Translations under genes and position numbers: made by a program | Assembly: GCA_003640645.1 (NCBI GenBank) | Contig: QGHH01000018.1 | Location: forward strand, 1-64,000 | Origin: Fredinandcohnia aciditolerans | GTDB lineage: Bacteria; Bacillota; Bacilli; Bacillales; Bacillaceae_L | Direction of reading: 5' to 3' | Length of the DNA: 64,000 nt | Shown here: positions 8,938 to 17,033 of the stretch, in pieces | Layout: each line of letters opens with the position of its first letter | Position numbering within the stretch: position 1 is the first letter of the stretch | The notes under the pieces: model-generated | The model's database searches: none | Seen by the model: the letters and a program-made list of their open reading frames with translations, nothing else | Told to the model about the DNA's origin: nothing

Positions 8938-8943
8938 AGTAGA

Positions 8944-8988
8944 TCCCCCCCCTGGCTGTTTGTTTTTACAAACGGGCAGGGGGTTTGT
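8944..8988. terminator. Bidirectional terminator after rsfA
   Basis: CCCCCTG-G-CTGTTTGT pairs with ACAAAC-G-GGCAGGGGG, followed by TTTGTTTT. It separates rsfA from the convergent ABC permease gene. Confidence 0.85.
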
Positions 8989-8989
8989 T

Positions 8990-10558
8990 TTACCAAGGAC
9001 CTACTCCTTCAAGTTCTACTTTTTCAATCGTTTTTTCTGGTGTGATGTAGAACATTACAAACATCGATTTAATATCAACCTCTAAATAGCTCTCTTTCAA
9101 TAGGGAACTTTCTAGGGCGTAAACATATCTTTCTTTGTCTTGAAACTCAACATCTTTTACTGCATCTATTGGCAAATGGTCCACCAATAGTTGATAAGCT
9201 TCCTCTACATTGTTAATAGGTTTTTTAAACTTAATCACGGGTTTTTCACAACGACCCGCTCCAATTGTTCTACATTTAAGGACGAAGGTATCGGTCTCAT
9301 AATCGTTTTCTGATTTCTTCTCCATATGGAGTTCTAGATGCTCTAATTTATCGTAAAACCCACCTTTTGCAGTGGTTGCAACTGTTGTCGCTACAAGTTT
9401 TCCATTTTCAAACACATATTTATCTTCATCAAAGTGTTTTGCTTCATTGACTACTTCCTCGACTTCTTCCTCAACCTCTTCCTCAACTGGTGCAGCCACT
9501 TCTGTTGTCTTATTTCCAACCCCAGTTACAATAACGGTTCCAACTATAACCATAAACACGACCAGGGTTACTGTTCCTGCGACTTTACTAGTCACAAATG
9601 CCTCCCCCGCTCGTTCAGCCCAACGTCTCACTGTACTATGTTTTTCACTCGACGTCTGTCTTTCAAACAACTTTCTGAACCCTTCGCTTAACAACTGGAA
9701 TGTTAAAAGAAGTAAGGTTAACGCAATCGCTGGCGCTAATGGAATCCATACAGCCTTCATAACCTCATACCTAGCCGCCGACAATAATCCCGGCCAGTCA
9801 AACAACCCTGTCATTGAATAATAACCCGACTCATCATGAAATGTCCCACCACCAGGGATATAGATAATGATATGCTCAATAAAGTACTGGAATAACGCAA
9901 GCTGTCCCAATAGTAAAGTTACTCGTGCTAAATCATTAAAAAAGTTCACGACTAAGCTTTGAGTAACAGATGGGAGATAGTGCATCACCGATAATTGAAA
10001 TGGTGTACTACCTACTGTCACACTCGCCTGTACAAACTCTTTTTGAGACACCTCATAGATTTCATTTGCAAAAATATAGCTGACCCGTCCGACCTCAATA
10101 AGCGCAATTAAAAGGACCTTCCAATACATGCCATTATCCAAGCCATTCGTAGGTATAATCTCCAACAGCAAAATTGCTGCAAATATTGTTGGAATACTCC
10201 CAAACAAAGAATACCAACCATTTGACAACATATAAGCAATTCCCTTTTTCGTAGAAGCCAAAAATGCCATCGGAATCGCAATGATGTATCGTATCAATGT
10301 AATCAACAGGATTATTTTTAACGTGTCCTTTGCCCCGTTTACTAGCATACTCAATATGTCTCCTGCTTCACGGTCGGTTCCTAGTGGGTCTTCCAGGGAA
10401 GGTGGAAACGGCGCTCTTCCAATTTTGCCGTCCTCGTAAAATCTCATTCGGTGCTCGGGAAGAGTATCGTCAATAAATGGTAAATGTGGTCCAATAAAGC
10501 TAATAAATAGCATAAATGTGAACATGGCTAAACCTGTCCAAAGCGACCAATTTTTCAT
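8990..10558 (-). CDS. OppC/DppC-type ABC permease with C-terminal extension
   Basis: A 522-residue membrane protein. Residues about 1-300 look like an oligopeptide-type permease: an N-terminal membrane segment, an external loop with LGTDREAGDILSMLV (the GTD-G-D-S/M-R signature of OppC), then further membrane segments with an EAA-like loop (QKEFVQASVTVGSTPFQLSVMHYLP). Beyond the usual about 300 residues come an extra membrane segment at about 326-348, a Glu-rich linker (APVEEEVEEEVEEVV) and a 150-residue domain of unknown fold with two Cys residues. It is read after the OppB-like gene with a 15-base gap. No binding protein or ATPase gene is nearby, so the complex must borrow partners or do something else. 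Confidence 0.85.
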   Translation of the reverse strand: MKNWSLWTGLAMFTFMLFISFIGPHLPFIDDTLPEHRMRFYEDGKIGRAPFPPSLEDPLGTDREAGDILSMLVNGAKDTLKIILLITLIRYIIAIPMAFLASTKKGIAYMLSNGWYSLFGSIPTIFAAILLLEIIPTNGLDNGMYWKVLLIALIEVGRVSYIFANEIYEVSQKEFVQASVTVGSTPFQLSVMHYLPSVTQSLVVNFFNDLARVTLLLGQLALFQYFIEHIIIYIPGGGTFHDESGYYSMTGLFDWPGLLSAARYEVMKAVWIPLAPAIALTLLLLTFQLLSEGFRKLFERQTSSEKHSTVRRWAERAGEAFVTSKVAGTVTLVVFMVIVGTVIVTGVGNKTTEVAAPVEEEVEEEVEEVVNEAKHFDEDKYVFENGKLVATTVATTAKGGFYDKLEHLELHMEKKSENDYETDTFVLKCRTIGAGRCEKPVIKFKKPINNVEEAYQLLVDHLPIDAVKDVEFQDKERYVYALESSLLKESYLEVDIKSMFVMFYITPEKTIEKVELEGVGPW

Positions 10559-10573
10559 GAGTTCTCCTCCTCC

Positions 10574-11593
10574 CTAAGATCCTGGCTTTAAGTACGAAAT
10601 AATAAATAGAACAAATAACCAAATAAATGCATATTGAAAAAACACCTTTGTGATTTGGGTCCAAATATTTCGCTTCTCCACCCCGTATTTATTTTGCCAG
10701 ATCACAGACACGACTTGAGTGATTAATAGGAGAACGACAAAGCAGAAAGAAATTTCTACGATTAGCCCTGTTTCCGGAAAATCAACAAATGGTAGATTTT
10801 CCGAAATACTTAAATCTAACCGTTTGATTGACACCATCATTCGCCAAGCTGCACCCTTATACTCCATCAACCACTCAACAATAAATAGATTCGAAACGAC
10901 ATATGTCATGACAACGCCAAGATGCTGTAAAATCGAGCGTATACACTTTTTCAAGATATGCTTATGTATGACAAATCTTTGTGCCAAACCCTTTGCCCGT
11001 GCATATTGGATGTACATCTCCCCATCCTCGTTAGTGAGGGCAGTAAAGGTGATTCTAGCAAAATACATCATTGGGTAAAGTGACACAAAAATTCCCGGTA
11101 AAATGAAGTTAAACCATTGATCATGTCCAAAAAAGTCAATAAAATTAAAGTGGATCAAAATGACCCATTGCAGCACGATAATCATAAAAAAATCTGGTAA
11201 AGAATTGAGGAAAGAGGTTACCCCTGTTCCTAAAACGTTCAAGTATGTATACCGATTGCGATAATCAAAGATTCCCTTTGCCATCCCTAGAGTAATCGCT
11301 AACAAAAAGGCCGTCACAATCACCGATAAACTTCTAGGAAAATATTCAAGGACGATTTCTTCAAATGGCTCCTTATTTTTCGTTGCCCCAAGACTGCCCT
11401 CAGTCTGGAAATTGCTGATAAATTGCTTGATTGTTTCCCAGCTATCGGAAACAGGTAGCATCGTTCGTAAGGTAGAAAAAAACGTTGAAACATCGCCATT
11501 GCCTAAAAAATAAGCAATCCCAAGGACAACAAGTCCAAAGTAGAGAATCGAAATGAAATCTCTTCCACTAAACACTCTTAATCTATTGAGCAA
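10574..11593 (-). CDS. OppB/DppB-type ABC permease
   Basis: A 339-residue membrane protein with about six hydrophobic segments. It carries the permease core EIVLEYFPRSLSVIVTAFLLAITLGMAKG and an EAA-type cytoplasmic loop (YIQYARAKGLAQRFVIHKHILKKCI) that would dock an ATPase, as in oligopeptide importers. It is about the usual OppB length. It is the first gene of a two-gene unit with the OppC-like gene. The usual solute-binding protein and the two ATPases are missing here, so the substrate cannot be inferred. Array 3 and other A/T-rich sequence lie upstream, with no promoter I would defend. Confidence 0.85.
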   Translation of the reverse strand: MLNRLRVFSGRDFISILYFGLVVLGIAYFLGNGDVSTFFSTLRTMLPVSDSWETIKQFISNFQTEGSLGATKNKEPFEEIVLEYFPRSLSVIVTAFLLAITLGMAKGIFDYRNRYTYLNVLGTGVTSFLNSLPDFFMIIVLQWVILIHFNFIDFFGHDQWFNFILPGIFVSLYPMMYFARITFTALTNEDGEMYIQYARAKGLAQRFVIHKHILKKCIRSILQHLGVVMTYVVSNLFIVEWLMEYKGAAWRMMVSIKRLDLSISENLPFVDFPETGLIVEISFCFVVLLLITQVVSVIWQNKYGVEKRNIWTQITKVFFQYAFIWLFVLFIISYLKPGS

Positions 11594-11680
11594 CCAAATC
11601 CCCCCTTACCAGATTGCCAATTGTAAAAAATAGGAATACATACCATTAGCCTACCACAAATTCCATTTTCAGAAAATACC

Positions 11681-11940
11681 CACAATGAAGTAGGGAAATA
11701 TCAAGAGGTTCCAATGTCTTCATAAGACTTGTTCTCAAAGACATTTTCCTGCAAACATTTGGTCTTCATGTCTCTTAGGAGGCTTCTCAAGGACAAAACT
11801 TTGTTAGATTTTTTTAAAATGGACGCTGAGAATGCCTCTCAAAGACAAACATTGATAAATTCCATGGCTAAATGTCCCTGAAAGCACTTCTCAAATCGAG
11901 TTAGTTTTAAACTGACTCTGAGAAACACATCTCGGGCTCA
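11681..11940. repeat. Short tandem array, 52-bp period, with dyad cores
   Basis: TCTCAAAG-type motifs start at 11733, 11785, 11837 and 11889, exactly 52 bases apart, with degenerate edges on both sides. Each copy is preceded by a TGTCTCTGAGA-like arm, giving a dyad of the form TGTCnCTGAGA, 4-8 bases, TCTCAAAGACA. Individual arms have diverged. The array lies between the VOC gene terminator and the oppB-like gene. No open frame spans it. Confidence 0.75.
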
Positions 11941-11946
11941 TAAGAT

Positions 11947-11974
11947 CAAAAAAAACCAGAGGATCCCCCCTGGT
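11947..11974 (-). terminator. Terminator of the SAM-controlled ABC operon
   Basis: Reading leftward, ACCAGG-G pairs with CCTCTGGT and runs into TTTTTTTT. It follows the VOC gene. Confidence 0.85.
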
Positions 11975-11990
11975 CGCAGATTACTCGCTA

Positions 11991-12374
11991 TTATTTTTGA
12001 AACAATTCAATCCATTCGCCGTCAGGCCCGTTAAAGAAAACGTATTTAGCACCGCTTGGAAGCGTCGTAATGTTTTCATCCACAAACGTAACACCGTGCT
12101 CTTTAACTCTCGCAATTTCTTCTTCAATATTCTCAACGGTAAATGCGATATGATGAACCTTTCCTTCTGTTGGAAGGTTTGGATTATAACCAGAAATGAG
12201 TTCAATGACCGTTTCATCTGAATCACTAAAGCCAAGGAATGCTAGCTTTAAGTTTGGATCGACATGGTCCTGTTTTTCTAACAACTCTAACCCCAATACT
12301 CTTGTATAAAACTCAATTGTTGTGTCTAAATCCTTTACTTGAATTCCTACATGTTCTAGTTTTTTAAGCGGCAT
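11991..12374 (-). CDS. VOC (glyoxalase/dioxygenase superfamily) protein
   Basis: A 127-residue protein with two beta-alpha-beta-beta-beta modules typical of the vicinal-oxygen-chelate fold: KLEHVGIQVKDLDTTIEFY ... LGLELLE, then VHHIAFTVENIEEEI ... PDGEWIELFQ. Likely metal ligands are the His of LEHVGIQ, a Glu at VIELI, the His of VHHIAF and the final Glu of WIELF, the glyoxalase I-like set. An epimerase, lyase or dioxygenase activity is possible. It overlaps the permease gene by 11 bases and is the last gene of the operon behind the SAM-I riboswitch, which hints at a substrate from sulfur or methionine salvage chemistry. AAAGGAGAG precedes the ATG. Confidence 0.88.
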   Translation of the reverse strand: MPLKKLEHVGIQVKDLDTTIEFYTRVLGLELLEKQDHVDPNLKLAFLGFSDSDETVIELISGYNPNLPTEGKVHHIAFTVENIEEEIARVKEHGVTFVDENITTLPSGAKYVFFNGPDGEWIELFQK

Positions 12375-13386
12375 GTTTTTGCTCTCTCCTTTTTCGAATG
12401 ACTTTTGGTCGATATTTTACGCCGATGTAGGTCACAGCAAGTGCCAATACCAGCACTCCGCCTTTTACAATTTCAAATGCATAGTATGGTAGATTTAGCA
12501 TGGTTAGCCCATTTAAAAGAACTCCAATAAGTGCTGCTCCAAAAAAGGTTCCAAGTGCATTTGGTTTTCCAGCACCAAGTACTGAAAACCCAACAAACAC
12601 AGCAGCAACAGACTCCATTAATAACGAAGCGCCAGCATCGATTTGTCCCGAACCGACACGAGCTGTAAACAAAATTCCCGCCATTGATGCAAACACACCA
12701 GAAACGGTATACGCAATCAACTTCACCTTGTTTGTGTTAATACCTGATAATCTTGCAGCCTCTGCATTTCCACCAGTCATATATAAAATTCGGCCCCATC
12801 TCGTATGGTTAAGAATCACATAAGCAAGAAGCACGAAAACGAGCATAATCCAGACCGGAACCGGTAATCCTAGCATCTTCCCTTGCCCAATCCATAAAAA
12901 TGCTTGACTGAACTCACCAGGGGCAGTCCCGCCACTGGTCAATGGCATATGGTTATAGATGGAATACCCTTCCGTATAGGTCCGGTGCAGACCTGATACG
13001 ATATACATCATTCCAAGTGTCGCGAGTAGATCCGGTATCCCTATTTTTACAATTAAAAACGTATTTACAAGCCCAACTACAACCCCAACTAATAGTGGTA
13101 AAAGCAGCACCACCCAGAGCGGTAACTCATACCAGACCATCAAAGACGCCGTAATCACGACCGACAATGACATTGTTGACCCTACTGATAAATCAAATCC
13201 GTCAACAACAAGTGTAAAGGTAACCCCTAACGCAAGGAGTGTTACAATTGAGATGGATCGTAGGATATCTGATAGATTTCCATATGAAAAAAAAGCACTG
13301 TTCACAGTACTAAAATAGATTAAAATAAAGCCCATTAATAAGATTGCCCCGTATTTAAACAGGAAGCTGATGATATTCCCTTTCAT
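12364..13386 (-). CDS. Ribose-type ABC importer permease (RbsC/AraH family)
   Basis: A 340-residue membrane protein of the BPD_transp_2 class with about 8-10 hydrophobic segments. It carries VDGFDLSVGSTMSLS near residue 65 and GGNAEAARLSGINTNKVKLIAYTVSGVFA in the cytoplasmic loop, both hallmarks of sugar permeases such as RbsC. The ATG at 13386 is favoured because GGAAAGG lies nine bases upstream; two in-frame starts upstream are possible. It overlaps the ATPase gene by 32 bases. It works with the adjacent ATPase and lipoprotein to import a sugar-like compound; the SAM riboswitch upstream of the operon points to a methylthio-pentose or related sulfur compound. Confidence 0.92.
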   Translation of the reverse strand: MKGNIISFLFKYGAILLMGFILIYFSTVNSAFFSYGNLSDILRSISIVTLLALGVTFTLVVDGFDLSVGSTMSLSVVITASLMVWYELPLWVVLLLPLLVGVVVGLVNTFLIVKIGIPDLLATLGMMYIVSGLHRTYTEGYSIYNHMPLTSGGTAPGEFSQAFLWIGQGKMLGLPVPVWIMLVFVLLAYVILNHTRWGRILYMTGGNAEAARLSGINTNKVKLIAYTVSGVFASMAGILFTARVGSGQIDAGASLLMESVAAVFVGFSVLGAGKPNALGTFFGAALIGVLLNGLTMLNLPYYAFEIVKGGVLVLALAVTYIGVKYRPKVIRKRREQKHAA

Positions 13387-14887
13387 GTACGTCATCCTTT
13401 CCACCACTAGCATACAAAAGGATTTGATCCTGTGTTGCCTCTTCTCCTGAAAGTTCCTTTACGATTTCTCCGTCATACATCACAAGAATCCGGTCTGAAA
13501 TTCTTATAATCTCATCAATTTCAGAAGAAAAATAAAGGATTCCTTTCCCCTCATCGGCGAGGGAATAAATAAGCTTGAAAATATCCTGTTTCGCACCGAC
13601 ATCAACCCCTTTTGTCGGCTCATCAAACAAATAGATGCCCGCATTTCGAGAAACCCATTTTCCAATTGCAACCTTTTGCTGGTTTCCTCCACTTAAATGC
13701 TCAGCCAGAGTTTCCGTATCGTTTGTTTTTATTCCAAGCAATTCAATAATGGAGCTTGCATAGCTTTTTTCAGCCTGTCGATTCATAAATAAAAACGGTG
13801 AGAACTTTTTCAAATTGGCAAAGGATAGATTTGTAGAGATTGATTCATGAATAAACAATCCTTCCTTACGACGCTCCTCTGAAATAAGTGCAAAACCTGC
13901 CTCAATTGCTTGTTGTGAATGGGTAAAATGATGGGATTTTCCCTTCACGATTACATTCCCCTGTTCGTAAGGGCGAAGACCAAACAATGTTTTCGCAAGC
14001 TCTGTTTTTCCGGCGCCAACTAACCCGACAACCCCAACAATTTCACCTTCAGAAACCGTAAACGAAACATCGGAAAGCTTTTCCCCATCATCAAGCCCCT
14101 TTACCTCTAAAAGAAGATCACCCTTCACGGCTTTTCGTTTCGAGGATTGTTCTGTATAGGTACTTCCAAGCATCGTTTCAACAACTGTTTTTGGAGTGAC
14201 CTCTTTAGTTGAAAAAGTGTTTATTGTCCTACCATCACGCATAATCGTTAGCCTGTCACAGATTTCAAACACCTCGGGTAATCGGTGCGAGATAAAAACG
14301 CAACCTACTCCTTTTTCCTTCAGTGTTTCGACAATATCGAAAAGGTACTTTGTTTCTTCAATCGATAATGGTGCAGTTGGCTCGTCAAAAATAATGACCT
14401 TCGCTTCATGTGCAAGGGCTCTCGCAATCAAAACCAACTGCTTTTCGGCAAGTGATAACTCTAATGCCTGCTTTGTCATTGGTATATCCGTGACATTCAA
14501 GAGCCTTAGAATGGAGGCTGCTTGTTCACGAAGCTTTCTTTTATTGATGAACAAGCTTTTTTCAGTTGAAAAAGTATCGAGTAAAATATTTTCAGCAACC
14601 GTTAACTGCGGTACAATCGCCGTATCGACCTCTTGATAAACAATGTGAATACCAGATGATTTTGCATCCTTCGGGGAACGAATATCAATTGTTTTGCCTT
14701 CAAGAGTAATCGCCCCAGCATCAAGCCCATAGGCTCCTGATAGAATTTTCATCAGCGTGCTTTTTCCAGCGCCATTTGCCCCAAGCAACGCGTGCACCTC
14801 GCCACGTTGTAGCTCAAAAGAAGCATTCTCAAGTGCAACCACATTACCGAAACTTTTTGTAATTTCCTTCATTTCGAGTAAAGGCAT
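13355..14887 (-). CDS. Ribose-type ABC importer ATPase with two nucleotide-binding domains (RbsA family)
   Basis: A 510-residue protein with two ABC modules, the normal size for RbsA/MglA. The first has Walker A GANGAGKST, signature LSLAEKQLV and Walker B VIIFDEPTAPL. The second has GLVGAGKTE, LSGGNQQK and IYLFDEPTKGVD. As in this family the first signature is degenerate (LSLAEKQ rather than LSGGQ). The ATG at 14887 (MPLLEM) is chosen since GGGGG lies eight bases upstream; a TTG at 14947 overlapping the lipoprotein gene would add 20 residues. Gene order binding protein, ATPase, permease matches sugar importers. Confidence 0.93.
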   Translation of the reverse strand: MPLLEMKEITKSFGNVVALENASFELQRGEVHALLGANGAGKSTLMKILSGAYGLDAGAITLEGKTIDIRSPKDAKSSGIHIVYQEVDTAIVPQLTVAENILLDTFSTEKSLFINKRKLREQAASILRLLNVTDIPMTKQALELSLAEKQLVLIARALAHEAKVIIFDEPTAPLSIEETKYLFDIVETLKEKGVGCVFISHRLPEVFEICDRLTIMRDGRTINTFSTKEVTPKTVVETMLGSTYTEQSSKRKAVKGDLLLEVKGLDDGEKLSDVSFTVSEGEIVGVVGLVGAGKTELAKTLFGLRPYEQGNVIVKGKSHHFTHSQQAIEAGFALISEERRKEGLFIHESISTNLSFANLKKFSPFLFMNRQAEKSYASSIIELLGIKTNDTETLAEHLSGGNQQKVAIGKWVSRNAGIYLFDEPTKGVDVGAKQDIFKLIYSLADEGKGILYFSSEIDEIIRISDRILVMYDGEIVKELSGEEATQDQILLYASGGKDDVHEREYHQLPV

Positions 14888-14930
14888 CTGCATATCCCCC
14901 TTTACAGCGGACCCCTTGAGGCCCTCATTT

Positions 14931-16007
14931 TTACTCTCCAGCTTCAAGCTTTTTCAACTCATCTGTGTAACCTTGCTCGCTTTTACCCCAGCCTTCAATG
15001 TATTGGTCAAGTTCTGCAGTTGTAATTTTTTCTTCAGGTAGTGCATCCTTTGTTACGAATACTGGCTCTAGTTTTACTCGTTCAGGTGTTTCATCACCAT
15101 TTAGTTTTTGGTAGGCAAAACGAACTTGGATACGTCCGATATCTTTTGGATCAACCGCTGCAGATGCAACCCATGGGCTGTTTTCTGCTTGAATCATTTG
15201 TAAATCTTCATCACTCATGTCAATTCCATAAACTTTAATGTCTGAACGGCCTGCTTGTTCAATTGCACGAACCGCACCTTTTGCAAATTCATCCCACGCT
15301 GCCCAAACAGCTGTAATTTGACCCTCTTCAGGATATTGCTTTAAAAGAGCTTCCATCTGTGCTTGTGTATCAAGCGCAGTATTAGCAGTCGCTGCACCAA
15401 ATGTTGCAATTTCATTTATACCCGTATTGTTGTCAAGAAACTCTTGATAGGCGATTTGACGTCTTTCCATTGGAGCAAAGCCAGCCACCCAAATTTTTAC
15501 GATATTTGCTTCACCACCAGCATCTTCCGCTAATTTCTCAAGTGTCATTTGCGCCATTTGTTGGTCACCTTGTTCAAGAACTGTAACCCCATCCACTTCC
15601 ACTTCTGCGTCAAACACTACAACTGGGATACCTTTTTCTACCGCTTTTTGAACTGAACCTTGTAGGGCTTCTTTTGTTCCATGGTCAATCAAGATAGCAT
15701 CAAATCCTTGGTTTACCGCCGCATCGACGTTTGACGCCATTTTTGCTAGGTCTCCGTCAGATGTAAAAACAGTTGTTTCACCAGCAAATTTTTTCACCTG
15801 CTCCTCAACACCCTCAATATATTGAGCAGAAAAAGTTCCTAAGTTTTGTTGCATAATTAAAGCGATTTTTTTGTTTGCTAATGGATGTTCAGAATTTTTT
15901 ACTTCTGTACTATCTGTTTTTGTTGTTTCCTCTGCGACTTTCGGTTGGCATCCAACCAATACTGCAATAAGTAGTAACGCTGTGAATAATAGTTTTGTTA
16001 ATTTCAT
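14931..16007 (-). CDS. Ribose-type substrate-binding lipoprotein (RbsB-like)
   Basis: A 358-residue periplasmic-binding-protein-1-type protein. The N-terminus is a lipoprotein signal (LLIAVLVGC, Cys about residue 20). The body shows KKIALIMQQNLGTFSAQYIEGVE, AAVNQGFDAILIDHGTKEAL and VVVFDAEVEVDGVTVLEQGDQQM, the usual pattern of LacI-like sugar-binding folds. It captures the ligand outside the cell for the permease and ATPase encoded downstream. It is the first gene after the SAM-I riboswitch, about 490 bases from its terminator; a MITE-like element fills most of that gap. The substrate is not a typical RbsB one if the switch is functional. Confidence 0.92.
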   Translation of the reverse strand: MKLTKLLFTALLLIAVLVGCQPKVAEETTKTDSTEVKNSEHPLANKKIALIMQQNLGTFSAQYIEGVEEQVKKFAGETTVFTSDGDLAKMASNVDAAVNQGFDAILIDHGTKEALQGSVQKAVEKGIPVVVFDAEVEVDGVTVLEQGDQQMAQMTLEKLAEDAGGEANIVKIWVAGFAPMERRQIAYQEFLDNNTGINEIATFGAATANTALDTQAQMEALLKQYPEEGQITAVWAAWDEFAKGAVRAIEQAGRSDIKVYGIDMSDEDLQMIQAENSPWVASAAVDPKDIGRIQVRFAYQKLNGDETPERVKLEPVFVTKDALPEEKITTAELDQYIEGWGKSEQGYTDELKKLEAGE

Positions 16008-16068
16008 TGTGTTTCTCCCCTTTTTTGTATGTCATCCATTTTCATATTAAATGGCTGATTTCGTAGAC

Positions 16069-16422
16069 ATTGTTGCTTTTTGCACCGTTGATCTCCACTG
16101 CAGGCGGACGCTTTCCGCGGGCGTGGCTTGAGCCTCCTCAACGAAGTGTGGAGGCGGCTTGAACAGAAACGAGAAAATTGGCCGACTAAAGCGCCACGTC
16201 CTGTGGCGACGTCGGCACTAGCACATCCTGTGCGTCGGAGACTCCGACAAAGAGGCGTATTTTGCCTCTGAAGGAGGAGTTGAAATTTCTCGAGTTTCTA
16301 GCCGCTGCAACTGGACAGGTCGCTGTCGCGTCTGCGGGGTCTCAAGTCTCATGCTTTTCCCGCTGGAGTCGCCGCCTTCCGCTTCAATCAACTTGGTTTG
16401 CACTTCTTATAAAAGCAACAAT
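16069..16422. mobile_element. MITE-like element C
   Basis: A 354-bp GC-rich element in A/T-rich surroundings. The ends are inverted repeats beginning ATTGTTGCTTTT on each side. Inside lie CCACTGCAGGCGGACGC and TTTCCGCGGGC at the left, CGCTGGAGTCGCCGCCTTCCGC at the right in part inverted, and small hairpins such as GCCACGTCCTGTGGC. No open frame with a recognised product. Similar GC-rich elements are, from memory, scattered in many Bacillaceae genomes. It sits between the SAM-I riboswitch terminator and the operon that the switch should control. Confidence 0.8.
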
Positions 16423-16492
16423 CTATTAGAAAAGAGCCATTTTAATCTACTTACTTTTTAAAAAGCCACCACTCTCCCGTTTATGAGGCCTT

Positions 16493-16533
16493 TTTTGAAA
16501 AAAATAAAAGCCTCTTTCTCATCAGAAAGAGGC
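16493..16533 (-). terminator. Riboswitch-controlled intrinsic terminator
   Basis: Leftward, GCCTCTTTCTGA pairs with its complement (stem 16510-16533) and runs into TTTTATTTTTTT. The CCTCTT of its 5' arm is complementary to the AAGAGG at the 3' side of the aptamer P1 stem, which gives the expected antiterminator. Confidence 0.9.
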
Positions 16534-16558
16534 TTGAAGCATACAAAAGTCTTCGCAC

Positions 16559-16714
16559 CTCTTATCTACCAGAAAGAAAAATCCTTCTGTTGGAATTAGC
16601 ACCGTGCCTTACGGGTCATACCCGGCGAAAAAAACTCGCCCCATTTCACAATGGTATTACGGTCGGTTGCTGGGCGTCATAGGGCCAAATCCCTCAGCCT
16701 ACTCTTGATAAGAG
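16559..16714 (-). promoter_or_regulatory. SAM-I riboswitch (S-box) aptamer
   Basis: On the minus strand the P1 stem is CTCTTATC (16707-16714) with GATAAGAG (16559-16566), perfect 8 bp. Between them are GAGGGA, TGGCCCTATGACGCC, CAGCAACC, a CCATTGTGAAATGG hairpin, and GGTGCTAATTCC, the conserved S-box core in the right order. High SAM should favour the downstream terminator, so the leftward operon would be expressed when SAM or methionine is low. The nearest leftward gene is the ribose-type binding lipoprotein, which makes a sulfur-related ligand likely. Confidence 0.97.
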
Positions 16715-16769
16715 AAAAATACAGCAAACATATTCAATTAACTTCATTCAAATAACTTACTTGACGAGA

Positions 16770-16798
16770 ATCATATCATGCCCAAAAATAAAATTCAA
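16770..16798 (-). promoter_or_regulatory. Sigma-A-type promoter for the SAM-I riboswitch transcript
   Basis: Leftward: TTGAAT (16793-16798), a 17-base spacer, TATGAT (16770-16775). It lies about 55 bases before the aptamer start. Confidence 0.8.
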
Positions 16799-16862
16799 TA
16801 TTTTTATAATAAAAAATATTTTAATAGTGAAAATATCTTTTGGAGAAAAAAATTACGGTAAA

Positions 16863-16982
16863 ACGCAATCATTGGATTTAGTACGCAATTGTGATCTTCT
16901 ATCACGCAATTATCGAATTTAACATACGCATTTCCGGGCATCTATCGCGCAATTATCATATCTAACACGCAATTGCACGCCC
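16863..16982. repeat. Short phased direct repeats, ACGCAAT, period 20-22 bp
   Basis: ACGCAAT or a one-base variant starts at 16863, 16883, 16904, 16926, 16947 and 16967, with a partial copy at 16977. The bases between are mostly variable but often contain ATC and a T-rich part. The array lies between the 3' end of lipL and the SAM-I riboswitch promoter. Confidence 0.75.
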
Positions 16983-17000
16983 ACAATCCCATTTTTCCAC

Positions 17001-17030
17001 AAAAAAACTAGGAGAACCAAATCTCCTAGT
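17001..17030 (-). terminator. lipL terminator
   Basis: Leftward, ACTAGGAGA, a short loop, then TCTCCTAGT followed by TTTTTTT. Confidence 0.88.
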
Positions 17031-17033
17031 TTC

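Noticed and set aside
9372-9821. A 149-residue plus-strand frame rich in Ser and Thr
   Set aside because: It is the shadow of the Glu-rich linker and neighbouring coding sequence of the OppC-like gene on the other strand.
16218-16403. A 61-residue frame inside element C
   Set aside because: It is within a MITE-like GC-rich element with no coding signal.
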